NCBI GenBank assembly: GCA_960531495.1
Contig: OY482859.1
Span: 9,330,161 to 9,394,160, forward strand
Length of the DNA: 64,000 bases
Direction: 5' to 3'
Origin: Zeus faber
Taxonomy: Eukaryota; Chordata; Actinopteri; Zeiformes; Zeidae
Shown here: positions 12,174 to 23,304 of the stretch, one piece after another
Position numbering within the stretch: the first letter of the stretch is position 1
Layout: the number at the start of each line of letters is the position of its first letter
The notes under the pieces: model-generated
Databases searched by the model: none
Told to the model about the DNA's origin: nothing
What the model saw: the letters and a program-made list of their open reading frames with translations, nothing else
Position numbers and translations under genes: made by a program

Positions 12174-12225
12174 GATCAGAGGTCCTGTACTGCTGGTGCT
12201 CATCGGAGCAATCAACGAGCAACAG
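12174..12225 (+). other. possible exon (52 bp)
   Basis: The acceptor context is 'cacacctgtctgtcag' and the donor is gtaaat. After one leading base it reads IRGPVLLVLIGAINEQQ and ends in phase 0. Together with the 53-bp segment at 10290 it makes 105 bases with no stop. The gene is not recognised. The hydrophobic stretch could be a membrane or core strand, but that is inference from a very short peptide. Confidence 0.3.
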
Positions 12226-12447
12226 GTAAATCACCCATCCTCCCCACACACACCCGGAGAGCCTCTGTCATGACACGTGTCCATCTGCTCCAGGCTTGTT
12301 CCATCTTGCCACTCTACAATAAACCGGTGTGTTTGCAACATCTCCGCCTGTGTCTCTGTGTCGGAGGGCCCTGAAAACAGGGCTCGGGCGGCGTGTGGCA
12401 GGCGGACCTGCCGCATTGTCATTTTTGTTTGTTCACAAAACATGAAA

Positions 12448-13510
12448 GTGTAGAATCACAGCTTCAAAGCAAGGTATTGCTTGTGGGAATCAAGCGTCAG
12501 GCTTAAAAGTTTTAGAAGCATTTCCAGACTTGCGGCACAAAATGCCCTTTTAGAAACACAATTCGTGCTTTAACTGGTTACATTTGGATAGTGCTATACT
12601 CCTTCTATGAGTTAATATTGAATGTGTTTTTCTGAAATATTTGAATCATGAATGTATTCAAAATGTTGAAATTGCATAATTCAAGCTAGTCCTGTAATTT
12701 TAAGTTTTAAGTGATTTTTTTTTTTCATCCTAAATTCATGCTCACTATATTAGCATGACCCCACTATTATTCTGTAACTTCTAAGCATTCCCATTTCCTG
12801 CATTTGTTTTATTTTGTGTATATACAACGGTAGCTGTTTAAGAAATTTGCTCATTTCAGGTTATGCACATTCAAGCCTATCACCAGAAAACAGCAGTTTC
12901 CAGAATGCAAATGGTGGGGTCCTCGCAGCCATTTGCATTCCGGGAAATGTTTTCTGGGAACACCCCACTCCGCCTCCGGCTGCTGATTGAATATGATTGA
13001 GAGCTTCTTCCACCCTCCATGACAATCCATAACAACGCAGAGATTACGTTTTCACAGAAAACTGAAATCTCTTGCTTCTGTTGTTTATTTGTTGTTGTTT
13101 CTTTAAACATTGCTTACGGGAGTGACCTCAGCTCTTCTTCTTGGTGCCCTTTGAGATGGCGTCAGTGCAACTTTTTTTTTTTTTTTATCACACAAAAAAG
13201 ACGTGGTGTAGTCATTCACTATTAGATACACTTTATAACATCATTTTATTAAAACCTTTTCACATTCCGACTTCACATCACTCGAAATGTCGAAGGATGA
13301 TCTTGATCTGCATGCTTGCACCAAAGGGAACCGTGAGATCGCCATTTGTTCAACAACTTGCTGGTGAGTATTCAAACGAATGCTGATGGAGCAGGTAGCC
13401 TCAACTTTTTCATTTTTATCTAATATTTCAAGAACAATCTCATTTTGGACCAGAAAAGGAATTTCCGATGTTCTTTATGCACAGCCCAAAGTACAGTGCT
13501 GCGAAATGCA
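12448..13510 (+). repeat. dispersed hAT-associated repeat family, copy A
   Basis: This roughly 1 kb segment matches in order the ones at 25075-26010 and 58763-60000, and its last part matches 16526-16965. Shared landmarks are 'gtgtagaatcacagcttcaaa', 'acatttggatagtgct', 'cattcccatttcctgc', 'aaatctcttgcttctg', 'cttgatctgcatgcttgc' and 'aagtacagtgctgcgaaatg'. It is non-coding, with stops in all frames. A hAT C-terminal fragment lies 0.4 kb downstream, and in the 58.8 kb copy a hAT transposase follows directly. I infer that it is the non-coding part of a hAT-type DNA transposon or a derivative of one. Confidence 0.7.
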
Positions 13511-13639
13511 CCAAATAATAAAGTAATAATAGTAAAATATATGAAAAAGAGTCAAATAAATGATGAAGAAAATAGTCAAATGAATGCAGGAATTTGAAAT
13601 GGTGACAAACTTGAACTCAGAGACAATATTGAGGCAAGA

Positions 13640-13720
13640 AGTATGGTATGTATATGTATGTGACAAATAAACCTCTTGAATCTTGAATCTTTTTAAGCAG
13701 TAACATACCTTCAATCAGCG
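13640..13720 (+). mobile_element. LINE-type 3' tail, AATCTTG repeats (copy 2 of 4)
   Basis: It carries the same gtatgtatatgtatgtgac-aataaa-cttgaatc arrangement as the copies near 1781, 17130 and 50730. Its downstream flank (tttttaagcagtaacatacc) is identical to that of the copy at 17173, so these two derive from a local duplication and not from two insertions. Its 5' part is missing compared with the 17130 copy. Confidence 0.6.
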
Positions 13721-13745
13721 CAAAAAATTGGCAACAATTTGAGTC

Positions 13746-14075
13746 ATGACTCAAATAAAACCATTAAATAATTTTGAAACGTATCGTAGGCATAGTTGTT
13801 TTATTTGCATGCTCACAGTTAAAGTTACAACATGCAGATGTACGAGTGATTCGCCTCCAAATGTATGCCGGGTAATACACGCGGCATCATCAACAACTGC
13901 CAAACAAATCCATACATCCTCATCAATCACTCGTCAACCGCTTCTGACTCTTCCTGTCACCGTCGTGCCTGCCGGGCGCTCATTCTCCAAACTAAAACAA
14001 ATTGAAACCTATCTAAGGAGCACAGTAGGACAGGATAGACTGAGTGAATTGGCCATGATATCAATTGAAAATTAA
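13746..14075 (+). pseudogene. hAT transposase C-terminal (dimerisation) fragment
   Basis: The last 45 or so codons of this frame carry the hAT C-terminal dimerisation signature as found in fish DUF4371/ZMYM1-like transposases: LPVTVVPAGRSFSKLK, then TYLRS, QDRLSELAMISIEN. In this family the block mediates transposase dimerisation in the nucleus. The upstream part of the frame has no recognisable catalytic domain, and the DNA-binding finger and RNase H-like core are absent, so this is a dead fragment. The last codons of the family (IVD..AECKARR) are recognisable at 17310-17350 in the duplicate. Confidence is high for the motif and lower for the boundaries. Confidence 0.7.
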
Positions 14076-14185
14076 AGGGCGAAGAAGTTGGACATAGGGC
14101 GCATTGTGGACGGCTCGCCGTGGTTCCTTCTTATAGTGCTAAGTACTTGATGAACTGATGGCCGCTGTGGCAATTTTTCTAAACA

Positions 14186-16520
14186 ATCTAGCTATTGATA
14201 ATTTACGGGAGCCTACCCGCCCCTGAAGAGCATTTTCCAAAGCAGTTTCCAAAATTACATGATCGCTGTGACAGCAATCACAACCTGTCAGTGATGCTGT
14301 GTGTGGGCACTATCGTGCACAATTTGGGTGCTATAAAGGCAGGCAAGCATTGTAGTGTTATTTTGATAGAAGCTTTGCTTCACATAAATAGACATTTCTG
14401 CCATTAATTGATGCGGAAAAGGCACAAAATTCACCAGAATACAGGAAATGAAAATAAAAACGTGTTTGGTTTTGTTCTATGATAAAGTAGAAGTAAAAGA
14501 AAATCCAACCCTGCCAATTGCAATGTAGATTCCTAGATTCCACAATCTAAATGGATTTTTTTTTTATTTTTTTTATTTGTCGTAGATAAAAAAACCCCTA
14601 AACTGATATATTGATATAATACATACTAAAAGAATGCACCAAAATTAGGTCAACTGTTTTGGACCGCTCTGAACATGTACTTTTAGAGGAGTGGCAGTGT
14701 CAATAGGGGGCATCACTAAAAATGGCCTAACATATAATTCAGGGATTTACAAATTACATATGTTTAATTCTGACAACACAGGTATATTCCCCAACCAGAT
14801 TAACCCCTTGTAACCCATGCATCATGTTTTCACCCATACTTACTTTCAATTTTTAGGTTTATAATAGTGAAACTACTTTACCCATAAGGCAATTGCATTA
14901 AGAAGCATTACAAAATGGTGCAGATTTGTAGTTTTTGTAGTTTCTAAGGTTAATGATGGGGTTTAAAATGTTTGTAAAAAATTGCGTAAACCTAACAAAA
15001 TGTATATAATTATTCGTTTTTGGTCCTGTAGAAGCCACAAGTCTGTATGATATCAACCTTGTTTTGAGAAAAACATGTTATATTCAGGATGTCATGGAGA
15101 CTACACTGCCCATAACACTGTCCTAAGTGTAACAGCGACGTCTCTGATTGGTGGATCTTGCTCTTACCATTGACGTGTTTACCACACTGGCTGATGGGTA
15201 CATAGGCGCGCAAACACTGATATTGATATACCCAGTTAAAATAGATCTTTGAATGAAATTCATACTGAGTATGACCCTATATCCCTATTCTCGCCCATCC
15301 TTGAATTTAATAGACCATTCAATAGAGAAAAAGTGAAACTAGTATCCTGCTTTAATTTTGTGCAAGTCAGAACGAAATTTAAACCCATGCACTTAAAATA
15401 AATACATCCATGCACACCCACCCCTATCTCCCCACAGTAGCCTACTTTCATCAAGTTAGTTTTCGTTCTAAAGTCAAATTAAATCTCCCCATTCAAATTA
15501 AATGGTTAAAAAAAAATTCTGTGTAGCACGGAAAAAGTTGAACAATCATACTCCGGGACAAGATGTAACTATGAGTACATAAAAGCATGAGACCGGGTTG
15601 ATTATATTGTACAGCCACTTGCTTTTTAAGGATTCTATAGTGTTTAGAGTGTATTTTCTCCACCACGGAGCTCATGACAGCATTGGCTTTTTGGGAAGAC
15701 GTGTTAAAAGAGCCATAAATCCAGCATTGAAACCAGTGGTGATATAAATAGTTGTTTTATGCTGCTGCAGGTCTCTCACAGCCATTTCTCATCCACAGAG
15801 CAGACGGGATAATTCACTGCAGACATGACCTGAAATCTTAAATAAAGCAACGTAGTGAATGGGGACTAAACTTACTTGTCTTTTGGTCTTTGGTATTTTT
15901 TTATTTCCTGTAATTGTTTTCCCACTACCTATAAATTATTTTTTTATTGTGACCCACAAGATATTTTTTTTCCAGTATCAGATACTAAATAGCTGTTTTT
16001 ATTTTAGGGATAAAAGTAAATGTGATGGATAAATAATTACTTAGAGGAGCGCAGAGTCCACCGGTTGAAAGTGTGGACGGCCACAGGTCACTTTGTAATG
16101 TTCGTCCCACTTTTTCACCGGTTATCGCATCAAAAAGGAAGAGATGGAGGGATGACAAAAGGAAATGTCCTTGACACAGCTGTATTTTTTTTAAATCATT
16201 CCTTCTCTAAAGGGAAGCCTTTTCAAGGATTTATCTCTTTCATTTCTTCCCCACATCTCTGCATAATAACAGTACGTGCCTTAATTTATGAGGCAAAGAG
16301 AAGAGTCTCAAAAAGATTGTTGAATTTGGTTTAATTTTTGCTCAGAAGTGGAGCATTTAGGGTTATGAATACATGCATTAGTTATCAACAGAAATTGGTC
16401 GAGAAAAAAATCCCATATTTTATGTTGTTTAAGCTGGTCTTTTTTAAAGAGGAAATCCATCTGATTATTTTGTATAAAAAAAATAATAATTATACCTTAT
16501 TTTGCTTGCATTTTATAAGA
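14186..16520. other. AT-rich non-coding DNA
   Basis: No gene, array or recognisable element was found. This is the spacer between the two halves of the local duplication. Confidence 0.4.
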
Positions 16521-16525
16521 AACAG

Positions 16526-17405
16526 CCATGATCTTGATTTGCATGCTTGCACAAAAGGGAACCGTGAGATCGCCATTTGTTCAACAACTTGTTGAGTATT
16601 CAAACGAATGATAATGGAGTACATAGCCTCAACTTTTTAATATTTATTTAATATTTGGAAATAAAACTAAGTTTTGAAAATAAGTTGACATAGAAAACAA
16701 CTTCAGGAACATACAGTAAATCTGCTATAATCTCCTTTTGGACCAGAAAAGGAATTTCCGATGTTTTTTATGCACAGCCCAAAGTACAGTGCTGCGAAAT
16801 GCACCGGGTTGGGACGTGGTGGGTCACAAATAATACAGAAAATAATAGTAAAATATATGAAAAAGAGTCAAATCAATGATGAAGAAAATAATCAAATGAA
16901 TGCAGGAATTTAATACGGTAAAAAACTTTAACTCAGAGACAATAGTGAGGCAAGAAGTTATTTGACTTTCATCATAATAATATAATGAGACACACACCTA
17001 AGCGAAGTTAACTTCTGTAAAGGGGAAATTAATTTATGTCGTCATCAACCTTTATCAAGAAGCAGATTTGGAAGCCTTCCACCTTACGGAACGTAAGTAC
17101 AATGTCACTTGGGGGCCCTTTTGAGACATTTCACTGCATATATTAAGACATTTTCACTGCATATATGTATGAAGGTATGTATATGTATGTGACAAATAAA
17201 CCTCTTGAATCTTGAATCTTTTTAAGCAGTAACATACCTTCAATCTAAATTGTGAACAGTGTATACACGTAAGTCACATAGGAATTAAGGACACGGTTGG
17301 TTGCATTGTGGACGACTACGCGGAGTGCAAGGCTCGCCGTGGTTCCTTCTTATAGTGCTTAGTTTCTGATGAACTGATGGCCGCCGTGGCAATTTTTCTA
17401 AACAT
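16526..17405 (+). repeat. duplicate of 13293-14185 (family copy B with tail and hAT end)
   Basis: It runs in the same order as 13293-14185: 'cttgatttgcatgcttgc', 'aaccgtgagatcgccatttg', 'cttttatgcacagcccaaag'-type sequence, an aaatatatgaaaaagagtca segment, a LINE-type tail at about 17130-17220, the flank tttttaagcagtaacatacc, then 'ctcgccgtggttccttctta' and 'gatgaactgatggccg'. The hAT coding part (13740-14090) is largely missing here. The end of that family's protein is still readable at about 17310-17350 (IVDDYAECKARRGSF). Indels differ between the copies. Confidence 0.75.
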
Positions 17406-17575
17406 TCTTCACCTCATATTGCTTGCATTTTATAAGAAACAGCCATTCAATGTATTTCTATGTTTGTTATGCATGTGCTCCTCTTTACGCTGTTTGACAT
17501 TGTTGTTGGCGGGGTCCGCCTTTTCCACCACTAAGAATGCATGGAAGATTGGGCACGTACAAGAAATAAATAAGG
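17405..17575 (+). repeat. segment related to 37740-37850
   Basis: 'tatgcatgtgctcct' through 'ggcggggtccgcc' and a downstream caagaa run match in order the sequence at about 37743-37850. The family is not recognised. The word 'ttgcttgcattttataagaaacagcca' is also present at about 16502, which marks a breakpoint of the duplication. Confidence 0.45.
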
Positions 17576-17930
17576 CACGTTAATACTATAAACTTTCACT
17601 TATTTCGCCTTATCAGTCCACCAAAATAAGTTTATGAACAAATTCCAGTTGCTGAATCTTCACTCATATTAGATCTACAAGGTGTAATTTAAGAGTTGGT
17701 TCCGACTTTCGTAAAGCACGGGCACGCATCGCACAGGGACTTTTTTGTTTCATTCGGTGAATATCGGAAAATGAAATAAATGCATCTGCAATAAAAACAC
17801 AATTTTTATTGGTTATTTTACTATACCGCTGATTGTACGTGGGCTGGTCCCCACCCAGAGCGATGCAACTCGACGAGGTGGACTGTCCGAGGAACCAGCG
17901 AGGGACCATGGACATATGTCTGGACCAATC
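17576..17930. other. non-coding DNA
   Basis: No gene or repeat recognised. Confidence 0.35.
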
Positions 17931-18145
17931 ACCATGCCTTTACGTCATTGAAGGTTCCTCTTGCTCCTCTGGTTCTTAGTCCCTGCCCTGGAATTGGAGC
18001 TCAAAAAAAGTCCCTCAAAACAGAGTTCTAAGAACCACGATTGTTCCTAGTTCCTGCAGTGCGGACTCAAAAATAGGACAGTTCCTCATGCAAAAGTTCT
18101 TTGAACTATTAAAAAGTTCCTGCGGTGCAAATTGGTGCTATTGTT
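17930..18145. mobile_element. teleost GTTCCT-rich dispersed repeat (probable MITE fragment)
   Basis: Repeated variants of gttcctagttcctgc, 'gcggactcaaaaatagg' and 'ttctttgaactattaaaaagttcctgcggtg' are of a kind I associate with dispersed fish DNA-transposon derivatives. The terminal repeats are not visible, so family and edges are uncertain. Confidence 0.35.
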
Positions 18146-20030
18146 TTAATTATCATGTTTTCAGAATGTGTGTAAAAAAACGTGATTTTTAATGCTTTTG
18201 AAAGTGTTATTTTCTGTACATAAATAGCATTCACATTTTATATTGTGCTTTATTTTTTGTTGCATACAGCCACCATATATCCAGACAAAGTTCAACTTTC
18301 TCTGGTTGCTGCCTTTCATTTGTTATTTTGTCACCGAAAGTGAGTGACATACCAACCATTAGGCTATAGTTCTTATTTTAAAACATGCATAGGCTGAATG
18401 ACTTGCTGTATTTCTTCTTTATACATAATTAAATTTTTTATGTTTTTGCGGAGCATGTTGAAAAAAAACCCCATGTTTTTTTATGCTTTTGAAAGTGTTT
18501 CCTTCTGTACAAAAAAAGCATTCACATTTTATGTTGTGCTTTATTTTTGATGGTGAACACAGCTATTTTCAGTCGATGCAGCGAAAGCTCAGCAGTGTCT
18601 GGTTGTCACATATTATTTGCTATTTAGTTACACATTTCTCCCTGATATGATATTTATCTTTTCCTCGGCCAACTTTTTTTTTTCAAGTCTGTGTGTAATG
18701 AGTTTGGAAACTCTTAATCTATTTGGGCTCCTGCTACTCCACAGAGAGAACCGTCAATTCAAAATAAACGTCCTCATTCAAAATAAAAGGCTCCAAGACT
18801 GACCCTCCAACCCCGCCCACACACACAGGAAATCAAGTAGGAGCTTTCTGTTCTTGATCTCGGATATCGTGTCTCTTTAGCTGGCGCGCGCCGTGCCAGG
18901 GTTGGAGGAGCGTTTTGTCTCCCGCTGAGCGTTGCTGAAGGAGGCTAATTGACTCGCTGCAGCTAATTAATTCAAAGGTTGCAAGGTTGTGATAACAGGG
19001 TAATGAGAAAGAGGGGGTGTCAACACCGGTTGATATTACCGCCGCTAAATATAGATGAGATAATGTTCGACACCACCTTCTCTTTCGGGGGAACTTTGGA
19101 TCCAGATGCGCTGACAGATGGTGATGACGCTGAAGGGCAAATTATCACCATCCAGCACCTCCTGGCTTTGGAACAGGACGACGAGGAGCTCCTGGTCGTT
19201 ATATCCAACTTTTCCCTCTGTGTCCTCCGAAATACTGCGCATGTGGGTGGGTGTTATTTTGCGTAAAGGACCCCGGGGCTGTATTCACAAAGTATTTTAT
19301 TTCTCCGCTGAGTTCTCCGAAATGGCACTGAAGCCCCCTTATCGAGTCTCTTCAAACGGTTCACGCTGAAGGCAACTTTTAGGCGAGCGTGTGTCCGGGG
19401 GGTGGAGTTTGATTCGTCATCCCACCCGCCACTCCAAAAGCCTAAAATCTGATTGGCTGTCTGCCAGGTCAGAGGCGGACCTTTGGGCCGGTGAGAGCGT
19501 CTCTATGGGTAAACTGAACCCAATGCGAGCTGCAGATAGAAAGCTGCCGGTTCAGTGCACATTCAGCCATGATTGAACCCTTGGTGTGTTCAAAATGTTA
19601 GTAGACTGAATGCACACAGAGCTTAAAGGGCAGCTTGCAGCTCGGCATACCCAGTAAATTAATGTGTGGGGAAATAATGTCGTAATTTAATTTGAGAGTT
19701 ATTTTATTACATTTTTTTTACTTAGACTTACAGCTGGACTCATTTTTGTGAAGCAATTAGCCACGGCCACCTAAACATCTGACATTGCCCGCGAACTTGG
19801 ACGTGACGACACATGAAGGAGACGGGGCAGAGCCTGAGTGGCAGTGAACTCGGCAATAGATGCTCAGTCTGTTTTTACGTTAGATTTTAAATTTATTTCC
19901 CAGTTTCCTATTCGTATGAAACCAAAGACGTGAACATGAATAATACCTCCCGTCGCTGCGGCGTGGGAAGTGGGATGGGACGTTATTTTTTATTTTTTTT
20001 GCTGAATCTCATACACACATTTATCTCTAG
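18146..20030. other. non-coding DNA
   Basis: 18170-18260 and 18470-18560 share phrases (atgcttttgaaagtgtt, cattcacattttat, gtgctttattttt), so an approximately 300-bp unit occurs twice in degenerate form. 18935-18985 is rich in taatt words and could be regulatory. 19270-19330 (ggggctgtattcacaaag) resembles ends of Harbinger-type fish elements, but only weakly. A 95-codon frame at 18979-19266 has no domain I recognise. Confidence 0.35.
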
Positions 20031-20091
20031 CATAATGAAGTGAGAGTATGCACATACATTGTATATGCATACTCTCACACATATCATTATG
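20031..20091. repeat. near-perfect palindrome (18-bp arms)
   Basis: Arms at 20041-20058 and 20060-20077 are complementary at 17 of 18 positions with one central base. Outer arms cataatga (20031-20038) and tcattatg (20084-20091) also pair. It would fold into one long hairpin. Confidence 0.85.
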
Positions 20092-20918
20092 TCATATAGT
20101 ACTTCTAATATTCCAACAGAACTCGTAAAAGCTATGTAAACAATGTATTCGCTTATTTAAAAAGTTCACTTTTCCCAACTTTTTTCATCGGACAGGTGAA
20201 TAAACAGCACATTGATATTTCAAAGGCCGTGGTGTGACATTAATTACACTTTGTGGTGGGGACAGGGGGACACGGTGTCAGCGCTGTGTGACATGCGGTG
20301 GGTGGATGTGGTTCAACTCTGGCCGCATTTCCGCCTCGCTGCATGGACACCCACCCAAACTAATCCCAGTTGTCAAATCCCCCGGTGGCTGGAGTCACTG
20401 CACCCACAATCAGTGTCAGAGCAGCGTTTCCAGGCCCAAGGGCCACTGGGCTCTAATGGCCCCCACCGTGAAACCTGTCTGAGGCATTAGAGCCGTCGGC
20501 GGCTCGGGCCAGAGGCCGGCTCGGCGCCGTCACCGAGGAAGTTCAGGGACACGAGGTATCAGTTTACATTATTATCCCCACCGCGAGTGCGACTGAGAAA
20601 GTGGAAATAGCGTGAAACGCGTCGTGGGAAAGTCAACTTTGACGTAAAAATATCAGGTTGTGTTTTCTTTTTGTAGTAGTCGGAGAGATTTGCGAAGTCA
20701 ACCACAACAGAAACACTGTTAAACATTTTTTACAGTTTCTTGTTTATTTAAGGGTAATTTCTCTGGTTTGTCATGTTTTCAAGTATTTTTTATTGTTCAT
20801 TTTGATGTTCAATGAACATTGACTAATTTGTCTATTTTGTGGATAATTTTTGCATTTATTGTATATTGACAAATATTTGGGTTATTTTTGTTTTATTGCA
20901 TATTTGTATTCTAAAACC

Positions 20919-20919
<1 letters not shown>

Positions 20920-21006
<87 letters not shown>

Positions 21007-21012
21007 TTATCT
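20920..21012. repeat. (ATCT)n microsatellite
   Basis: About 22 tetramer units, nearly perfect. Confidence 0.97.
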
Positions 21013-21420
21013 GTCACAAACAAATACACAATTCATCAACATAAAAACAGATTTAGTGATAGTTAAAAAAGGTTGCACACAATGTTAACATTAAAAATGT
21101 CATTAATTTATATGTTTAAACCTTATTTTTAAGCTCAGTTCCAATAATGGTAGCTTGCAGTCTTAATCTTACTTGGTTGGTTTTTAGGTTTATGTGCTGG
21201 GACTATAGAACATAAATCAATTCAATAGCAAACAAAATCTATAATAAAATGTACTCTTCCCACATTTTATTACATTAATGAAATGTGTCTAGTTTTCAAT
21301 GAATCTTAATATTACAATGTAGAAATGATGACAGCTGATTTAATCGTTTTTGCTCTACAAAGCTCCGTGCTGCTGCACGGGAAAGGCCGCGCTGCCGCAG
21401 AGCTGTCCATGGTTCTGTAG
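21013..21420. other. non-coding DNA
   Basis: Nothing recognised; AT-rich up to about 21340. Confidence 0.35.
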
Positions 21421-21427
21421 GTTCGAT

Positions 21428-21480
21428 GCCATCTGTGGTTCAATGCCAGTTTTGACCACTTGAAAACCACCACAGATGGC
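21428..21480. repeat. inverted repeat, 12-bp arms
   Basis: gccatctgtggt at 21428-21439 pairs perfectly with accacagatggc at 21469-21480 across a 29-base loop. Confidence 0.8.
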
Positions 21481-21607
21481 ACAAATAACACCGGCGCATC
21501 AAGACGCTCTTTGCGCGGCATCACAGTTAGCGGTGCATTTCACCATCTGCGGGTGCTTTGTGAATTTCATGCTCAATTTTTCTCTTATTTGCACCGGTTA
21601 AGCGGTC

Positions 21608-21660
21608 GGGGCGGGGCTTATTGCAGAGGGGCGGGGCTTATTGCAGAGGGGCGGAGCTTT
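21608..21660. repeat. 20-bp tandem repeat with GC boxes
   Basis: The unit ggggcggggcttattgcaga starts at 21608 and 21628, with a partial third copy at 21648. Each carries a GC-box-like ggggcgg core of the kind Sp1-family factors bind. Whether it is used is unknown. Confidence 0.8.
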
Positions 21661-22235
21661 TCAGAAGGGGTCGGTTATTCTCCATAAGAATTGCAGGACT
21701 TCTTGTACGATTGTCTTGTTTGATGAATTCAGAGTAAAGGCGTCTTTACTGCTGATTTGAACCGCCAAGCTCCCAGGCGGCTATGTGTTGGTCTCATTTT
21801 GTTTTGTCAACAAACAGCTTCAGACACCAGACTGAACATAATGACCACTGTTCATTTCTGGGATGTGTCCCAAGGAATAATCAAGAGTAAAACCCTGAGA
21901 GGCCTCTCAGCATTATCGCGTTTTCCCTGAGCTGGAGGATATTTTGTTATTTTTATGTACAGCCCTTCAGTCGGCTGATGGAAGAGGTCTTTATTTTTTT
22001 TTCAGCTGGTAAAGTTGTGACACTTTAGAAATAAGACGACCCAACGCAATTAAGACCTGAAGAGGGAAATGACTTAGCCGTTGACGAGACGACGTGCCAG
22101 AATATCGTGTTCCGCCTTTGATAATGGACTTAATTCCTGCCGGGTGACATGTGTTCCTTCGGAACTGTGTGTGTTTGAGTGTGCGCGTGTGCATGTGCGC
22201 ATGCGCGTGCATGTGTGAATAGAATGTCTATTTTG
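21661..22235. other. non-coding DNA
   Basis: No gene recognised; a short imperfect TG run lies at about 22165-22215. Confidence 0.35.
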
Positions 22236-22240
22236 CTTAC

Positions 22241-22390
22241 CTTGTTGACATGTGCAGCTCTATCATGAACAGCCGCCCTGAGACTCTGTGCCCCCTGGTC
22301 CTCCCTCCCCTGAGCCCCCCTTGGGGCTCACCCTGGTTCCTGGGCGTTGACCTGTGCTGAGCTAGCCCATCAGGACTTCCAGAGGATCCC
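22241..22390 (-). other. possible exon (150 bp), minus strand
   Basis: On the minus strand a segment of exactly 150 bases lies between an acceptor (attctgttacag) and a strong donor (gtaagc). After one leading base one frame is open throughout, starting GSSGSPDGLAQHRS and continuing Gly/Arg-rich to ELHMST. It lies 98 bases downstream of a second exon-like segment. The product is not recognised. The open frame does not join in phase with the neighbouring 63-bp segment, so if both are real they may be non-coding or alternative exons. Confidence 0.3.
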
Positions 22391-22488
22391 CTGTAACAGA
22401 ATGAATCATCCATGCAGGGGAACATAACTTATCTCCTGCAAAGGAAACACATTTAATCTACACAAGCAAAAATACATATACTACTTAC

Positions 22489-22551
22489 TCTCCTGAGATC
22501 CCCCTGCCACTCTGCCAACTGTGTCCTCAGATGTTTGACACAATCCATAAC
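22489..22551 (-). other. possible exon (63 bp), minus strand
   Basis: On the minus strand 63 bases lie between a very good acceptor (cttctcttttatttcag) and a consensus donor (gtaagtag). Frame 1 reads VMDCVKHLRTQLAEWQGDLRR with no stop. Joined to the 150-bp segment in that phase it would stop after six more codons. The gene is not recognised. Confidence 0.3.
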
Positions 22552-22559
22552 CTGAAATA

Positions 22560-23045
22560 AAAGAGAAGAGTAAAAAAGACGATGAACAGTTTACCAGTGC
22601 ATCAAGAGTCATACGACTATCAATAACTGGAAAAAAAAAACAAAAAACAAAAAAACAACCCTAGCCGACCTCTGACCTCTGACCTCTCCTCTTTTGTGTT
22701 TCCAAATTTAACAAACTTTTTGGACGAAGTCAAATTTAAAACATGACATCAGCCGGAGATCTGCGGACATGGTGTCAGAGAATAACGCTCATGCCCTCCA
22801 CCCCTCACCACCCGTGGCTGCACTGTATTAATAGCTGCAGAGATTGCTGATTGATAATTAATCTTATCTCCCTGTGTCTCCTGTTACCAGGAAACAATCA
22901 GTGGGGGTGGGAGAGGGGAGTGATGGAGGAGGTGATGATGGGATGGTGGGATGGTAGGATCTCGATCTGGCAGCCAGAGGTCATTGCCGGGCCTTCTACA
23001 TTTCATCCGGCACGGGGGGGGGGAGGATGGGGGAGGACAGCGGGG
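22560..23045. other. non-coding DNA
   Basis: 22820-22890 (gctgattgataattaatcttatctcc) has clustered homeobox- and GATA-like words. A doublet of tctgacct lies near 22670. No gene is seen. Confidence 0.35.
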
Positions 23046-23069
23046 GAGAGAGAGAGAGAGAGAGAGAGA
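23046..23069. repeat. (GA)n microsatellite
   Basis: About twelve GA units. Confidence 0.9.
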
Positions 23070-23262
23070 CGGAGGTGTGCACGGAGTGACAGCGTCCGAC
23101 CCCGAGGTGAGATCTGAAAGGGATGATAAAGGCAAGTGACGGAGGGAAAATTGGCAGATAATTACAAGCAGCCCAGAAGGCGCACATTCTGTAACCCCAT
23201 CACCCCCACCCCCTGTCTGTGTCACAAGCCGCACACAAACAAGAGCACAAACACGCACGCAC

Positions 23263-23264
23263 GG

Positions 23265-23302
<38 letters not shown>
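23263..23302. repeat. (CA)n microsatellite
   Basis: A CA run that ends exactly where the dispersed repeat at 23303 begins. Confidence 0.95.

Positions 23303-23304
<2 letters not shown>

Noticed and set aside
19270..19430. Harbinger-type element end
   Set aside because: Only the phrase gggctgtattcacaaag resembles such ends; no second end or target duplication was found.
20839..21066. Ile-Tyr-Leu-Ser repeat frames (also at 41307-41510 and 48213-48588)
   Set aside because: Translations of (ATCT)n/(GATA)n arrays.
22884..23300. 138-codon Cys/Ser/Leu-rich minus-strand frame
   Set aside because: It crosses (CA)n and (GA)n arrays; composition follows the repeats.
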